Assembly (NCBI GenBank): GCA_000697335.1
Contig: JNEM01014741.1
Span: 1 to 25,363 of the forward strand
Reading direction: 5' to 3'
DNA length: 25,363 nucleotides
Source of the DNA: Conidiobolus incongruus B7586
Lineage: Eukaryota > Entomophthoromycota > Entomophthoromycetes > Entomophthorales > Conidiobolaceae
The translations under genes were made by a program, and so were the position numbers. The notes beneath the pieces were generated by a model. That model made no database searches. It had not been told where the DNA came from and was given only the letters and a program-made list of their open reading frames with translations. Positions 10,549 to 22,450 of this stretch are shown here, in pieces; the stretch's first letter is position 1, and every line of letters starts with the position of its first letter.

Positions 10549-11931
10549 TTTTTTCTATAAAATTTTTTTTACTCATTCAAAAAATATCTATTTAAAAATT
10601 AAATTTATATTTTTCTAAAATATAAAAAAAATAATTTTAAAAGACATCGAATTGTCATTTTCATCAGTATTACATTATTCAATATCACAACTATAATTTT
10701 TTAATAAAAAATTTAAAATTATGCAAATATTAGATTTCAATAAATTATTTTGAATACGATATTAATAGTTAATTATTAGATAAAATAAAATTATATTTCT
10801 TTTATATATAAACTTAAATATTATAAATATTACTCTTAACTCTATAAATTTTTGAATAGAAATAAGCATTATAAATTATACCATGACCACTTCATAAATA
10901 TTATAATGTTAATTTTTTTTCATATATAAAAATATAGCTATGATGAAAATTTAATTATTCAAATTGTTATTTATATTAATACTTAAAATTTTATTATAAA
11001 AATCAAATTTTCTAGAAATATCAGAATATCAACATTATTTTATTTGAAGTAATATTTATAATAAGATAATAATAGTAATATAAAAACACTAATCTTAAAC
11101 TTGGTATATTATTAATTTCCTAATATAAATTAACCGATTTAAATTTGAACCTCATTTTGATATATTATTTTATACTTTTTACATAATATAGTTTTTATTA
11201 TTGGCATCTTTAAAATTATTTGTCATAAATCTATAATTACTATCGTTTTTATAATAATTTACTATCTATCATTATTAAAATCAAAATTGATAACATTCAT
11301 ATAACGGTTAATATATCAAAATATCAATTTTGTAAACAAATAACATAAAAAAATATTTATATATATTTTAACAGTTGAAATTGTGATAGGCAATGGATAA
11401 GGATATAAATCATAATATAATTATATAGTATTAATGAAAAATTAATTGCAATATTTCTATAATAGTTAATTATTTATATGAATAAATAATTAATATAAGT
11501 TTTTATTTAGCCAAATATATATTAATTAAGCCAAAATTTTTATAATGATTTTTATATATTAAACTGTATTTTATCATCAATATACCATTATATAATAAAT
11601 CAAAACTATAAATTAATATTGCAAATAAATATTCATATTATTATAATAAATTAAAATTAAAATTAATTTATGTTTTTTTAAAGATATATGAATATTATTT
11701 AATATTTAGTAAAATAATATTATCATAGTTAATAATATAATTATATCTAAATTATATTAGAATAATATAAAATTTTGATATATTATGAATATATTAAGTT
11801 TTAATTAAATATTTTAATTCAATATTATTTTTCAAATATTTCAATAATTATATATAAAAAAATTTGTTAAAACTAAATTTTTTATAGAAATTTATTGATT
11901 AATAAATTATAGTATTACTTTAAATTTGAAA
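10549..11931. other. AT-rich intergenic spacer
   Basis: Begins with the T-run that ends the tRNA transcript. The remainder is AT-rich without supported genes; many short AT palindromes are as expected for the base composition. Confidence 0.5.
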
Positions 11932-13185
11932 TAATGGGAAATTTTTTAATTTCTGATTTTTCAAACATATTATTAGTTTAAAATAAATAAATATATACAA
12001 AGTTAATAGGAAATTATATATTAGTTTTTTTGATTAAAAAATTAATTTTTTAAAATTGGTTGTTTAATTTAATCATGTTTAAACTAAATAGTAATCATCA
12101 AAAGTTTTTTATTTTGGTATTAGTAAAACTTAACCATAAACCCTTTAAAATTATTTAAAATTTACAAGCAACTTTTGGTAATGAAATATTATCTAAATTA
12201 ACAATTTATTACTAGGTAAATTACTTTAAAGCTAAAAGAGAAACTATTCAAAACCTGTTAAAATCTAAAAAACCAACTTTAACTATTACTCTTTTAATTG
12301 TAAATAGAGTGAAAAAATATATTGAAAAGCACCTTTTTATTTCAGCTAAAAAATTATTTAAGCACTTTAATATTAGTTTTACAAGTATTTTATATATTTT
12401 AAAGTTTAAACTAAAATTAATAAATAAAAATATAAAATAAATACCTTATAATTTAACTAAAGCTTAAAAAAAGCTAGAGTAGCTATTGTTAAATAAAACT
12501 TATTAAAATATTACCAGAAGCTTAAACTTTTATAGTGAATAATTACAATTAATGAATTTTAAATCCCTATATATAATCCTTTACTAAAACACAAATCAAG
12601 ATGCTGGATTAAGTTAAATCAACCCCTTTTACAAATCCCTTTAAATAAATATTTTGTTAATAAGTGAATGTTAATTATTATAATAAATTATAATGGTATA
12701 TGCTATTCTTATTTAGTTCTTGAAAGAAAATTAATTAATAGTAAATTATATATTGTTTTTTTAAATAAAAGTATTTCTAATTGGTGTTCTCAATATAATT
12801 TAAGAAAACTTATTATTTTGCATGATAATTGTAAAATACATAAATCTAAAGCTGTAAAAAACTTTCTAATTAAAAATAACTGGAAAGAACTACCACATCT
12901 AGTATATTCCCTTGATTATAACTTATGTGATTATAATTGCTTTAGGTAATTAAAAAACCAGCTTACAAGAAAGAAAATTTCTGCAGGAAAATTTAATTGG
13001 TTTGTGAAACATCAAATTTCAGTCTTTAATAAAAAGAATTGTTTTTTAAGTGTTAGAAGTTTGTTAAAAATATAACAAAAAGTTATTAATAATAAAAGAA
13101 ACTATTAAATTTATATTATATATTTATTTTTATATATCATATATTCAAATGTTTATTTATTTTTAATTGCAAAAAATTCCCATTA
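11932..13185 (+). mobile_element. Mariner-type DNA transposon, copy 1 (dead)
   Basis: About 1.25 kb, the usual mariner size. The left end, TA-ATGGGAAATTTTTT (from 11932), is mirrored by the right end, AAAAAATTCCCAT-TA (to 13185), giving short inverted repeats inside a TA target duplication. The interior holds a decayed plus-strand mariner transposase. A second, more decayed copy lies at about 23983-25214 and aligns over almost the whole length, including the sequence just inside the left end (TTTTTTAATTTCTGAT). Confidence 0.82.
12075..13108 (+). pseudogene. Mariner transposase, DD34D type, inactivated
   Basis: The span from ATG 12075 to TAA 13108 is about 344 codons, the normal mariner length, but it carries several stops and at least one frameshift. 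Recognisable parts in order: N-terminal helix-turn-helix region (HQKFF..., VNYFKAKRETI), the linker IPYNLTKA matching the family's W-x-P-H-x-L motif, the first catalytic block ITINEF (the acidic Asp now reads Asn), then an open 93-codon part (12668-12949) with HDN (Asp codon 12824-12826) and YSLDYNLCDY (Asp codon 12929-12931). The 34 residues between these give the DD34D signature. The C-terminal LKNQLTRKKIS and QKVINN blocks follow. Many stops fall where the family has Trp or Gln. The normal enzyme cuts and pastes the element at TA sites. Confidence 0.85.
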
Positions 13186-16100
13186 TTAAAAATACAGAGT
13201 AATATTATATATAATAATAATCAAAATTAAAATAAATTGACTTTTTCCTTAATAACATATTTTTCAATATTATATAAAATTAATTAACTTTTTAATATTA
13301 GTAATTATCAATGAGTTATTATATAAATCAATATGTATATATAATATTAATTTTTAAATAGTAGTGATTTTGATAAAATTTAATATTTCCAATATTAAGT
13401 ATAAAATCATTTTGAATTTTCAATATAACAAATATTTTATTTTAGAATATATTAATGTAGTTTATAACTTATTACTATTAAAGTTATAATAATTTTACTT
13501 TAAAATTAAAATATAAGCTAAATTTAAGGTTCATTATTTAATAATTTTAAAATATTTTATCGAAATATCTTTTTTTTTCTTAAATATTTATTTATCTAAT
13601 ATATCAAATATTATTGCAAATTCTTGATAATAATGTTTTAGTTTTTTGTATCAATATGCTAGATTATCTATTTTGGAAAAGATATTTTAATCAATATATA
13701 TTAACTTTACATTTAAATAATATGAATATAAAAGAGATTATACAAATTTAAACACATATAACTAAATATTTTAATTTATTATAATAAACTGATATATTTG
13801 GAAATATCTAAGGAAGCATTATTGGTATATTTAAACAATAATATATTTAAAAAAAGAAAATTGACTATTTAAATTTTATTATATTATTTAAAATCTTAAT
13901 AACTTAAGCATTATAATAGAAAATATATGTTATTTAAGTATATTATTGGATCAATTTTCAAATTTATCTTACATGGATTAGAGCTTGGGTTTTATATATC
14001 AGTCCTTAATAAAAAAAGAAAAATATTGTTGACTTAAGCATTTGCCGAGATTATGGATTAAGATAATGTCCAATAATAGAGGATAGTAATTTTATTTTAT
14101 GTACATAGTATTTGAAATTTGATTAAAGCTTCAAAACGATATTTTTATCTCATCCACAATCTTTAATTTCAATAATATTGCTTACCAAATTGTGTTAAGG
14201 TATAATTAGAATTTGTCTATATTTATATATCAAATCAAAAAACATAGATCCAATTTAAATACTATATTAATATTAAATAATGCGAAAATTAATTTTTTTT
14301 TCATATCAATATGACAATATAGCAGTTACATATTTGGAACTTTGAAATCACAAATATATCAAATTTTATGATTTTCGTTGATTCAAAGATTGCAATGTTT
14401 ACGATTTGCATATGCTTAAAAATAATGTGGATATCTAGTACGTTTCAATTGAGTGGATATATAAATTGATAAGCTTTGCTTAAAGTATTTACAATTAAAA
14501 AATGCCCAATATTTGAAATTGTTGTAATTGGATATAATGGATAAAATTGGCTTGAATTATTGAATTACTAATAGGTCAAACTTTTTGATAAATTGAATAA
14601 ATATTTGAACATCTATACATGATTAGTGTTTTTACAATATTTAAAAATTATAGTGATCTTATAAAGTTTCCAATCTTGTACACAAAGGAAAATCTCTTTT
14701 ATTAAAAAAATCATAATTTTAATGGAAAATATTAATAAATAACATGACAATCAAATATTGTTTTTTCAATTTTAAAAATATTTAACAATATATGAAAAAA
14801 GAAAAATATTCAAGTAATTTAACAATTTATGATATCACTATGTTATAATGAGAAAATTTAGATTGTAAATTTAATGGGATTAAAATGGCGCACTGGTCTC
14901 TTAGGCTAATGTTTGGCAGTAATAAACGTGTTATATATATTAATATTAAATCTATGTCATAATTTCTTTTTATTGAAGTGGTCATATATGGTTGTATTAT
15001 AAATTATACTTGATTTAGTTAAAATTCTATAATAGATAGTGTAATTTGTAAGATGTATTATCAAAATGAATAAATTATCATGTTTATTTACTAATCATTT
15101 GAATAAGCGAGTTTTAATATTTAACTATACTAATTGAAAGTGATTATATTGAGTTAAATAAAAATGGCTTTATGCTTATAGAATATAAAATATATATGAT
15201 TTTATTCAATTCCATTCCAAGATTTATATTATAGATAACAGTATAATCGAATCACTTATATTAGATTAGATCATAAAATAAGTATTAAAAATCTAACAAT
15301 CACATTAAAAATAAAATATAATGTTACTTTTTCTCAAAGTGGATCTATGGTAAAGTACTAATATAAACTCTTTTTGATTTGATAAAAATATTATTGAAAA
15401 ATTAAGTCCCATTCAGTCCAAATTGACGATGTAAAACTTTTTCATAGAAAAACTTTACCATATAGCAGAAATCAAAAAAGGGAGTGAACACACATATGCT
15501 TAAGTTGCTAATGGCAAATCAATAATTGTACAAAAAACTAACATTTGCATCACCTACCGCCCATGTATTCAATTGATCATTTGGTGTTCACTATGATCCA
15601 CCTATCATATCAAGTCAACAAATGTTTTTACACTTATTAAATGAGTCATAAATGTATATATTCGATTTATTCTTAGAATTTAACAAATACGTTAAATCTT
15701 TTCAAAATATAAATTAACCGATACAATATCTATATCTATTAAATAAGTATTTTTTTCCATTTTTAATCTAATCTATTTAATTGATATTTTGTGAGAATTT
15801 GATAGAATCAAATCAATTTTAATACATAAAATTATAACATCTTAATCTAGCATTATTTTAAATGATATTTAATGAGATAAAGTTATAAAATCCTACTCAA
15901 TTCATAAATTGATATCAAATCAAGTTGAAATATCAACAATAATAATAATATAACAGGTTAATTTCCTAATTTATTAATTTCAAATATTTAAAATATTAAC
16001 ATTAAATTTCCATTCTCATTTCAAATATTTTGAGAAAATACTCGATAAATTGTCCAAATTAAGAAATTTAATGAGAAAATATATTTGGAAATTTTGATTA

Positions 16101-17942
16101 CTTGATTAAGTTCAGTTAATTTAGATATTTGAATATGTTTAGTCTCGTATCGTGTTCTATTTTAGAAAAATTTTATTTTATTTTGTGCAATAAATAATTG
16201 ATTTTAATCTTCAATAGTTGCTGGCAAGATATAAAAATCGTGTTTAAAATAAGAGTAATACAGGAACATTTTAATATTTAGTGGGAAGAAAACTTTTTAT
16301 AGTCGAATAAAAAATTAGTTTAATATAACGTTTTCTTCTATTGTTTTACATTTTCTATACTGTGTTGTTACATAAACAAAATTAAGTCTTGTTTATTGAA
16401 AATAAGATTAAATTTTGAAATATTTAGTCCATAATGACTATTTTGTTCTGAAATAATAGGAGATATTAACCTATTTCCTTTTACCTGTGATCGATCACAA
16501 TATAATAACATTGATTTCCACTACATTTTATAAAAGATTGTGGTGCTTATAAAAATAAGTTTCTGTAATAGTTTAACATATTCTTTTGAATCTAATGTAA
16601 CTATATTGATCAGTGCAGAGTTTCACTATTAACTTCAAAACAAGCCCTAATTCTGATGAAAAAATATCTCCCCGTGAATATTTTTACCAAATATAATCAA
16701 ATATGACACTCAATTAAATACATTTTATATCAGCGAAATTGAATTTATTTTGCCTTTATTGACAAAGTTTAGTGTATTCTAAAACTACTTGCCATGGCCC
16801 AAAAAGAGCTGCGACTCGCACTCTTATAATCACCAAATTTGTGTGTTTTGTCACTATATAAAATGTATTGAGGTGAGTAATTATTGTATTGTCTACAAAT
16901 TTTGATATAATTGTATAGAAGGTATTTTGAAAATTAATAATAGTGAGCAAGTTTATGTGGTTAATAAGTTATTTTGCTATTTACCAGTCATTTTTGTATT
17001 GTTATTTAGAAAATTTTGTGAGCCGATTACAGATAATATATAATAATATTAGTAAAATATCAGTTCAAATGTTCAATTATAATTATAGCTTTTATTCATA
17101 ATAATTCTAAATTATCACTAATTTAATAATTAGACAAAATATTAATCAAAAACTAGTAGCTATTCTTGATAATTTTATATCAGGTTAAAATGAGTTTTAG
17201 TAATATTTTAAATATAAAAAATTGACTATTTATATCATAATACTAAAAGAATACATAAAATTTATATTGATCAAATAAATAAAAATTTGTTCTGTTAATG
17301 ATACATTAACTGTGCAACATTAGAAATATAAACTATGCTCCACTTAATTTGAAGACCAAAGATTAACTATATAGTACAAAATATAAGTAAGGTATTTAAC
17401 TACTTGTTAGGGTTACAGCCAAAGTTTGATTGATTCAAAATTCTTCATTAATACTGAAATAAGTAATTAAACTAGAATACCTAAAATAAACAATACGAAT
17501 ATATTTTAAAATTAAATTTAAGTAATAGCGAAAATATATACAATAATTTATAAACTAATAAGTGGAAGAAATGCAGGTATTATCCAACCAATTATTTTAA
17601 TATGATTCATTAGGCTTATGACATCCAGTTAGCCATATGATATATCGATTCACTATCATTACTCGATTTTTTCGATTAATATCAAATTATATGTAATAGT
17701 TAAAAATTCGCATTTCAGTGAAATTAACATGATCCAGATATTAGTAAATTTATGAGAGTATCAGATGTGAGAAAAATTCTCAAACAATAAAATTTAACAC
17801 GAAAAATGTTACTTCATTTATCAGGATTAATTTCAACGTTGTACTATGCAATATTTGAGTTCACCAAATTGGGGTGAATAGTTTGCGGCTATAATTTTAT
17901 AATTTTAATTTCTGGTTATTTATATGTTTGCATAAGTGAAAG
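13186..17942. other. Long AT-rich intergenic spacer
   Basis: Nearly 5 kb without a supported gene. Less AT-rich patches occur at about 13970-14090, 14880-14930 (with an A-box-like TGGCGCACTGG but no partner B box), 15330-15680 (paired short inverted motifs), 16486-16499 (14-base perfect palindrome) and 16785-16830. None reads as an exon, tRNA or transposon end that I can defend. The last 300 bases are presumed promoter of the transporter at 18144. Confidence 0.5.
16486..16499. repeat. 14-base perfect palindrome TGTGATCGATCACA
   Basis: The longest non-AT palindrome noticed in the window. It could be a site for a dimeric DNA-binding protein, but it is about 1.6 kb from the nearest gene start, so no function is assigned. 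Confidence 0.4.
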
Positions 17943-17951
17943 TATAAATAG
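17943..17951 (+). promoter_or_regulatory. TATA box of the second DHA1 transporter
   Basis: TATAAATAG, 193 bases before the ATG at 18144, followed by a less AT-rich stretch (CTCTTATTGTCCCCAG). It is identical to the nonamer ahead of the paralogous gene at 4303. Confidence 0.5.
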
Positions 17952-18143
17952 CTCTTATTGTCCCCAGTTTTGACAAATTACCAAGTCTGACAGTATTTTT
18001 CAATTTTTTATTCATACTAATTAATTGTTTTTAATATCGGGTTTCAATTTTATTGGTATTAATCGTCGACTTCGTGTATCTAAGGTTGTTATATCATCAC
18101 AAATTTAATCACATAGAATCAAATTGTATATATCCAATCAATT

Positions 18144-19535
18144 ATGTCAGCTAATGATAATAAATTGAATATTTCTGAATCCAATCAACAATTGGACTAC
18201 AAAGAAGAGACACCCTACTATGAAAAATTCTCCAACTTTCAACGTTGGTTTCTTCTCGTTTTGATGACTTTTAACGGTTTAGTAGGTCCTATTAGTTCCA
18301 ACATCATCGCTCCTGCTATCATTCCTCTTAAGGGATACTTCGGCTATGGTTCTACTGAATACAATGCCTATTTCAACTTACTCTTATCTGTCTACTTGTT
18401 CTCTTTGGCTATTGGCCCTCTCTTCTGGGGTGTATTAGCTGATACTTTTGGTCGCCGTACTATTTTGGCTTCCCTCTTCTTCTACACTCTTGGTTCTATT
18501 CTCTGTGGTGTCTCTACTTCCCCCGGAATGCTTATCTTTTTCCGTTTCGTCCAAGGTTTCGGATCCTCAGCTACCACTCTTATTGGTGTTGGTGTGATTA
18601 CTGATGTATTCAATCGCGAAATGAGAGGAAGAGCCATTGGTATTTTCCAAATTGGTCTTAATTTTGGTCCTGTTATTGGTCCAATGATTGGAGGTAATTT
18701 ACTCAGCTTCGGGAGCTGGAAACCCATTTTCTGGTTTTGTTCAGTTTTCGGTGGTGTTTTATTCATCCTTAACTTCCTCTTCCTCACTGAAACCCTTAAC
18801 CCCTCCAAGAGAATTAATCCTCCTATCTATCGCGACCCTGCGACCAAGACTTGGAAAATCAACACCAAGTACCCCAATCCTTTTGCCGGTTTCGTTTACT
18901 TCAAGTACCCCGTTGTGGTCATTCCCGCTTTCTGGACTATGATTGCTTTCGGTTCTTACTATGTCATCGTCGCTTTTCAACCCTACATCTTTAAGCAATT
19001 CGGATATAACGCTACCAAAACTGGATACACTTTCGCCGCTGTTGGATTGGGTAATGTATTTGGATGTATCTTAGGAGGTATGCTATCTGATTTCTTCCTC
19101 AAGAGGGCTCAGCGCAAGGCTAATTCAACCAAAGTCGAGCCCGAAGTCCGCCTCTATGGTGCTGTGTTTCCCGCTACTCTCATCATCATTGCACTCTTCT
19201 GCACTGGTTACCTTTCTGATCATCTCTACACCATTCCTGGCCTCCTCGCTTGCCAATTCTTCGTCGGTCTCAGTGTCCTTACCATTATCGCTATCATTAC
19301 TACCTATATCATTGATATGTTGGCCGAAAAGAGTGGTAAAGCCGCTGGTTTCGTCGTCTTCTGCCGTCTCTTCTTCGCTGGTATCACCTCCTACATTGCC
19401 GAACCTATCAAGGCAGCTGTTGGCAACCATTTCAACACTTTTGCCGTTTTTGCCGGTCTTCAATTCCTCGGTTTTATCATTCTCTTTGTATGTATCAGGT
19501 ACGGTCGTCAATTGAGAGCTTATAACAATCTTTAA
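18144..19535 (+). CDS. DHA1-family MFS drug:H+ antiporter (Qdr-like), single exon
   Basis: Intact frame of 463 residues, the usual DHA1 length, with about 12 membrane segments and a hydrophilic N-terminus of about 32 residues. Motif A is G96-V-L-A-D100-T-F-G103-R104-R105, the helix-4 Arg is R134 in FFRFVQGFGSS, VGVITDVFNREMRGR follows, and motif C is G171-L-N-F-G175-P-V-I-G179-P180-M-I-G183-G184. The central loop (NPPIYRDP...NPFAGF) and VEPEVRLYG match the paralogue at 4303 (HPRRKK...NPFAGL, PAEVRLQG). Proton-coupled efflux across the plasma membrane is the family role; the substrate is unknown. Codons are rich in C-ending forms (ATC, TTC, TAC, CTC), unlike the AT-rich surroundings and the paralogue, which suggests strong expression. 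No intron interrupts it. AATAAA near 19593 may serve as the polyadenylation signal. Confidence 0.95.
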   Translation: MSANDNKLNISESNQQLDYKEETPYYEKFSNFQRWFLLVLMTFNGLVGPISSNIIAPAIIPLKGYFGYGSTEYNAYFNLLLSVYLFSLAIGPLFWGVLADTFGRRTILASLFFYTLGSILCGVSTSPGMLIFFRFVQGFGSSATTLIGVGVITDVFNREMRGRAIGIFQIGLNFGPVIGPMIGGNLLSFGSWKPIFWFCSVFGGVLFILNFLFLTETLNPSKRINPPIYRDPATKTWKINTKYPNPFAGFVYFKYPVVVIPAFWTMIAFGSYYVIVAFQPYIFKQFGYNATKTGYTFAAVGLGNVFGCILGGMLSDFFLKRAQRKANSTKVEPEVRLYGAVFPATLIIIALFCTGYLSDHLYTIPGLLACQFFVGLSVLTIIAIITTYIIDMLAEKSGKAAGFVVFCRLFFAGITSYIAEPIKAAVGNHFNTFAVFAGLQFLGFIILFVCIRYGRQLRAYNNL

Positions 19536-21480
19536 TTAGAATATCAGTTGTTGAACAATATTTAAATTATTAATAACATTTAGTAAATATATAAATAAAT
19601 AGCATATTACTTAAACTTTAATTCAGATAGATTTATCTTAATGAAAAATTGCTATAATTGAAACCATTGCCAATATTCTTATATTTTAAAACCTATATTA
19701 CCTTTAGTACATCGTATAAAATAGTTATATTTTTATAATATTCAATTTTATTTAAATTAATTTCTCTCAAATTTCATTTTTTAATATGTTATAACTTAAA
19801 TATAGTAATACTATATATATTAACATATAGAATAGATGCTGTTTAAAAATATCACTTATCTCGATTTTTTGCTAAATTATATTATATTTCAATTTATATT
19901 TTAGTTGATTTTAATAACTATTTATCCAAAGATATAAATTAATAATTTAATCTAATATCAATACTCATTTTGTAATTACAGATCATTAATAATATCTATC
20001 ATAATCGGTATTTGTTATTAAATTGGAGGAGAGAACCAATTTTGTGTACAATATTCTGCCTTTCAATTTAATTAAACTGACACTATTGTGTAATATATTT
20101 CGAGGTATTTTAATCCAATAATAATACATCCCAATCAAATATTTTATTTAATATCCTAGTCCTTAAAATTTCTCATCTTCATTTAGTCTTGATGATTAAT
20201 TTTTAAATACATTTTATTTTAGTAAAACCGACATATTAAAATTAATAAATTTATTAAATAAATATATATCAACTTAATATAAACTATAATACTCATATTC
20301 TCTTTGTTTATTTTTTATCATTCATTAACACCTCAATTAATAATGACAATTTATTAAATATCCAAGTGCAAAAATTATTCTAGATTAAAGAATTCTATTT
20401 ATGGTTCTTATGCTTATTAAAATCCTCTCTATACATCCAATTATGTGCAGTATTATTTAAATAGGGCAATTATGGTATTTTTATTTTGATAGATTATCAT
20501 CTTAAAATATTAACTAATTTTGGCCCAAATTTTTTCCATTTTGTAAATTATGAATTTTTTATATTGCTGATATAAATTAATATAAACATTTTATAAAATT
20601 AGCAGCTATAAGAAATTCATGAAAATTACGCAAAATTTTTTTTAATCAATAGTTTAGAATAATTAGATTTCAAATATAAACTAACTAACGTTTTAGCATA
20701 TGACACAATATTGAAAATTCATTAGTTTAATTTAAAATATATGCATAGTGATTTATTATTCTAGTAATCTTTTAAGAAATGATATATAAATTTAAATAGC
20801 ATTTAATTTCAAATACATTGAAATATTAATATTAATTGAATTCATATCAATGGATTTTAATACTGTTGAAGCTCTATTCTCTAGTATTACTTTAATAAAA
20901 ATTATCAATGTTATTAAATCTTAATTATTCTAATCTTGGTATGCTATTATCTATCAATGGTTCTTATTGTAAAAAATGGATTAAATGAACTTTTGTTCTT
21001 AATTTAATGGTAATTTTTGAAATTTTAAAGTTTAAAATGCATGTATTTGATATCAATTTTAATCATAGTTAATACCTAACTAATTTTATTTCTAATTATA
21101 TATTATTATTAAAAGGTTTAAAATTCTCAAAGTTCATATCATGTATATTTTATAATATACTCATTTGAATTAAATAGTTAATTAATTTCCATTGATTGTA
21201 AATTATCAATCTAAAAAAATACATAAAAACACATATTCAATGAAATAATATTCCTAAATAACATCAAGAATATATTAGTTTAGTTTGGAAAAATTCATTT
21301 TTTTACAGAAAATTATTGAATTTTTTTAATATGGAGATTAATGTTATAATATCATAATATGAATTTTCTATATATCAATTTAATAAAGTCAGCCACCATT
21401 TGAAAAAATTGTTAAGTATAAGCGAAATAATCTGTATTTAGGTATATCTGTATTTAGCATTTTATTTTTATTTCGAGTAT
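19536..21480. other. AT-rich intergenic spacer
   Basis: Nothing beyond 3' untranslated sequence of the transporter and a small hairpin (AAATTGG/CCAATTT, 20020-20042) is supported. Confidence 0.5.
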
Positions 21481-21481
21481 A

Positions 21482-21510
21482 CAGTGATTCAAAAAGTAAG
21501 TCCACCAATT
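21482..21510. repeat. Possible lone Tc1-type transposon terminus
   Basis: TA followed by CAGTGATTCAAAAAGTAAG and then TCCACC closely resembles the outer end of Tc1-like elements, many of which start CAGTG with a nearby AAAAGTA. No matching inverted end was found in the window, so it may be a remnant end, a short non-autonomous element whose partner has decayed, or chance. Confidence 0.35.
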
Positions 21511-21934
21511 TTAAATTTATATTTTACCGAAATAAATAAGGCCAGAGCAAATATAATATGATTTTAATAATTAATTACTTCCCATGTTTTTTAATAATAA
21601 AATTCTATACTAATGGTAATTGCTTAACCCTTTTACATAGGTTATTATAATTTGTTCTCAGAATTATACCCTAAATTTTGAAATATAAATTTGAAATATT
21701 ATTAAATATCTTTCCTGAAATCAAATTCTGTAACTCACCAAAGTAACCATAATCACAAAAATTTATATTTGGTGAATATAGTAAATGTGGTAAAAACGAT
21801 CAGTTTTTTTAATTATCAAATCTTTAATAATTTTTTAATATGTATATATAGTTATTATAACATATAATAAATGGTTTTTAAGTGAATTTTATTTATACTA
21901 ATTTATAACTTTAATTTTCTAAAAATCTAATATA

Positions 21935-22160
21935 TACTAGCTTGCAAAAATAAGTCATAAAATTAAAATTATTTATATATTTACTTTTATCTTAAACAAT
22001 TCTTAATTAAATAAATTTATATTAAAATATATAATTTACCTGTATTATTTAATTATAATTAACTATATTTAACTATATTTAACTATATTTTATTAATTAT
22101 TAGTTAATATATTAAAACCTAAAATTTAACTAAAATAAGTTATAAATTTGTGGGTTTATA
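21935..22160 (+). repeat. Left terminal repeat of the old Tc1-like element
   Basis: The outer end, TACTAGCTTGCAAAAATAAG (after TA at 21933), aligns with CACTAACCTGCAAAAGTGAG of the inner element. The inner end, AAAATAAGTTATAAATTTG, aligns with AAGGTGAGTTATAAATTTA. Differences are mostly C-to-T and G-to-A. A 10-base tandem repeat lies within. Confidence 0.75.
22061..22090. repeat. Three exact copies of a 10-base unit AACTATATTT
   Basis: Head-to-tail repeats inside the terminal repeat of the old Tc1-like element. The inner element's right repeat has a similar, imperfect array at the matching place (AAATATATTTAGATATATTTAG on the reverse strand), so the array is part of the family rather than random. 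Confidence 0.8.
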
Positions 22161-22220
22161 TATTAAAAAGGTATAAATAACAAAATTTATATATTTTTTT
22201 ATTATATTATATATATTATA

Positions 22221-22435
22221 CACTAACCTGCAAAAGTGAGTTATAAAATCAAAAACACCTATATTTTTACTAATAACTTAATTAATATTTAATAAAATAA
22301 ACCTAAATTAAATAATTAAAATCTATTATATTTATTAGTTATATATATCATTAAATGATGATATTTAGCTATTAATTGGCTAAAATATAAACCCTTAAAT
22401 TTTATCTAAGGTGAGTTATAAATTTACAGGTTTTT
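22221..22435 (+). repeat. Left terminal inverted repeat (IR/DR type)
   Basis: About 215 bases, inverted relative to 23575-23792. The outer binding-site-like block is CTGCAAAAGTGAGTTATAAA (from 22229) and the inner one AAGGTGAGTTATAAATTTAC (from 22408). The shared core GTGAGTTATAAA is as expected of paired transposase-binding direct repeats. Confidence 0.85.
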
Positions 22436-22450
22436 GGTGATAAAAAAAAA

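Noticed and set aside
14883-14930. A-box-like TGGCGCACTGG suggesting a tRNA
   Set aside because: No B box, anticodon arm or acceptor pairing follows within tRNA distance.
16785-16830. Small hairpin AGAG-C-TGCG-ACT-CGCA-CTCT
   Set aside because: Only eight pairs with a bulge, no T-run after it and no gene next to it; likely chance.
16756-16950. 64-codon minus-strand frame in the long spacer
   Set aside because: Short, with AT-biased composition in most of it and no motif; only a 45-base patch is less AT-rich. Too weak to call a gene.
19125-19511. Minus-strand and alternate plus-strand frames (up to 128 codons) inside the second transporter
   Set aside because: Shadows created by the C-rich codon choice of the real gene; Ser/Leu-rich or acidic nonsense without motifs.
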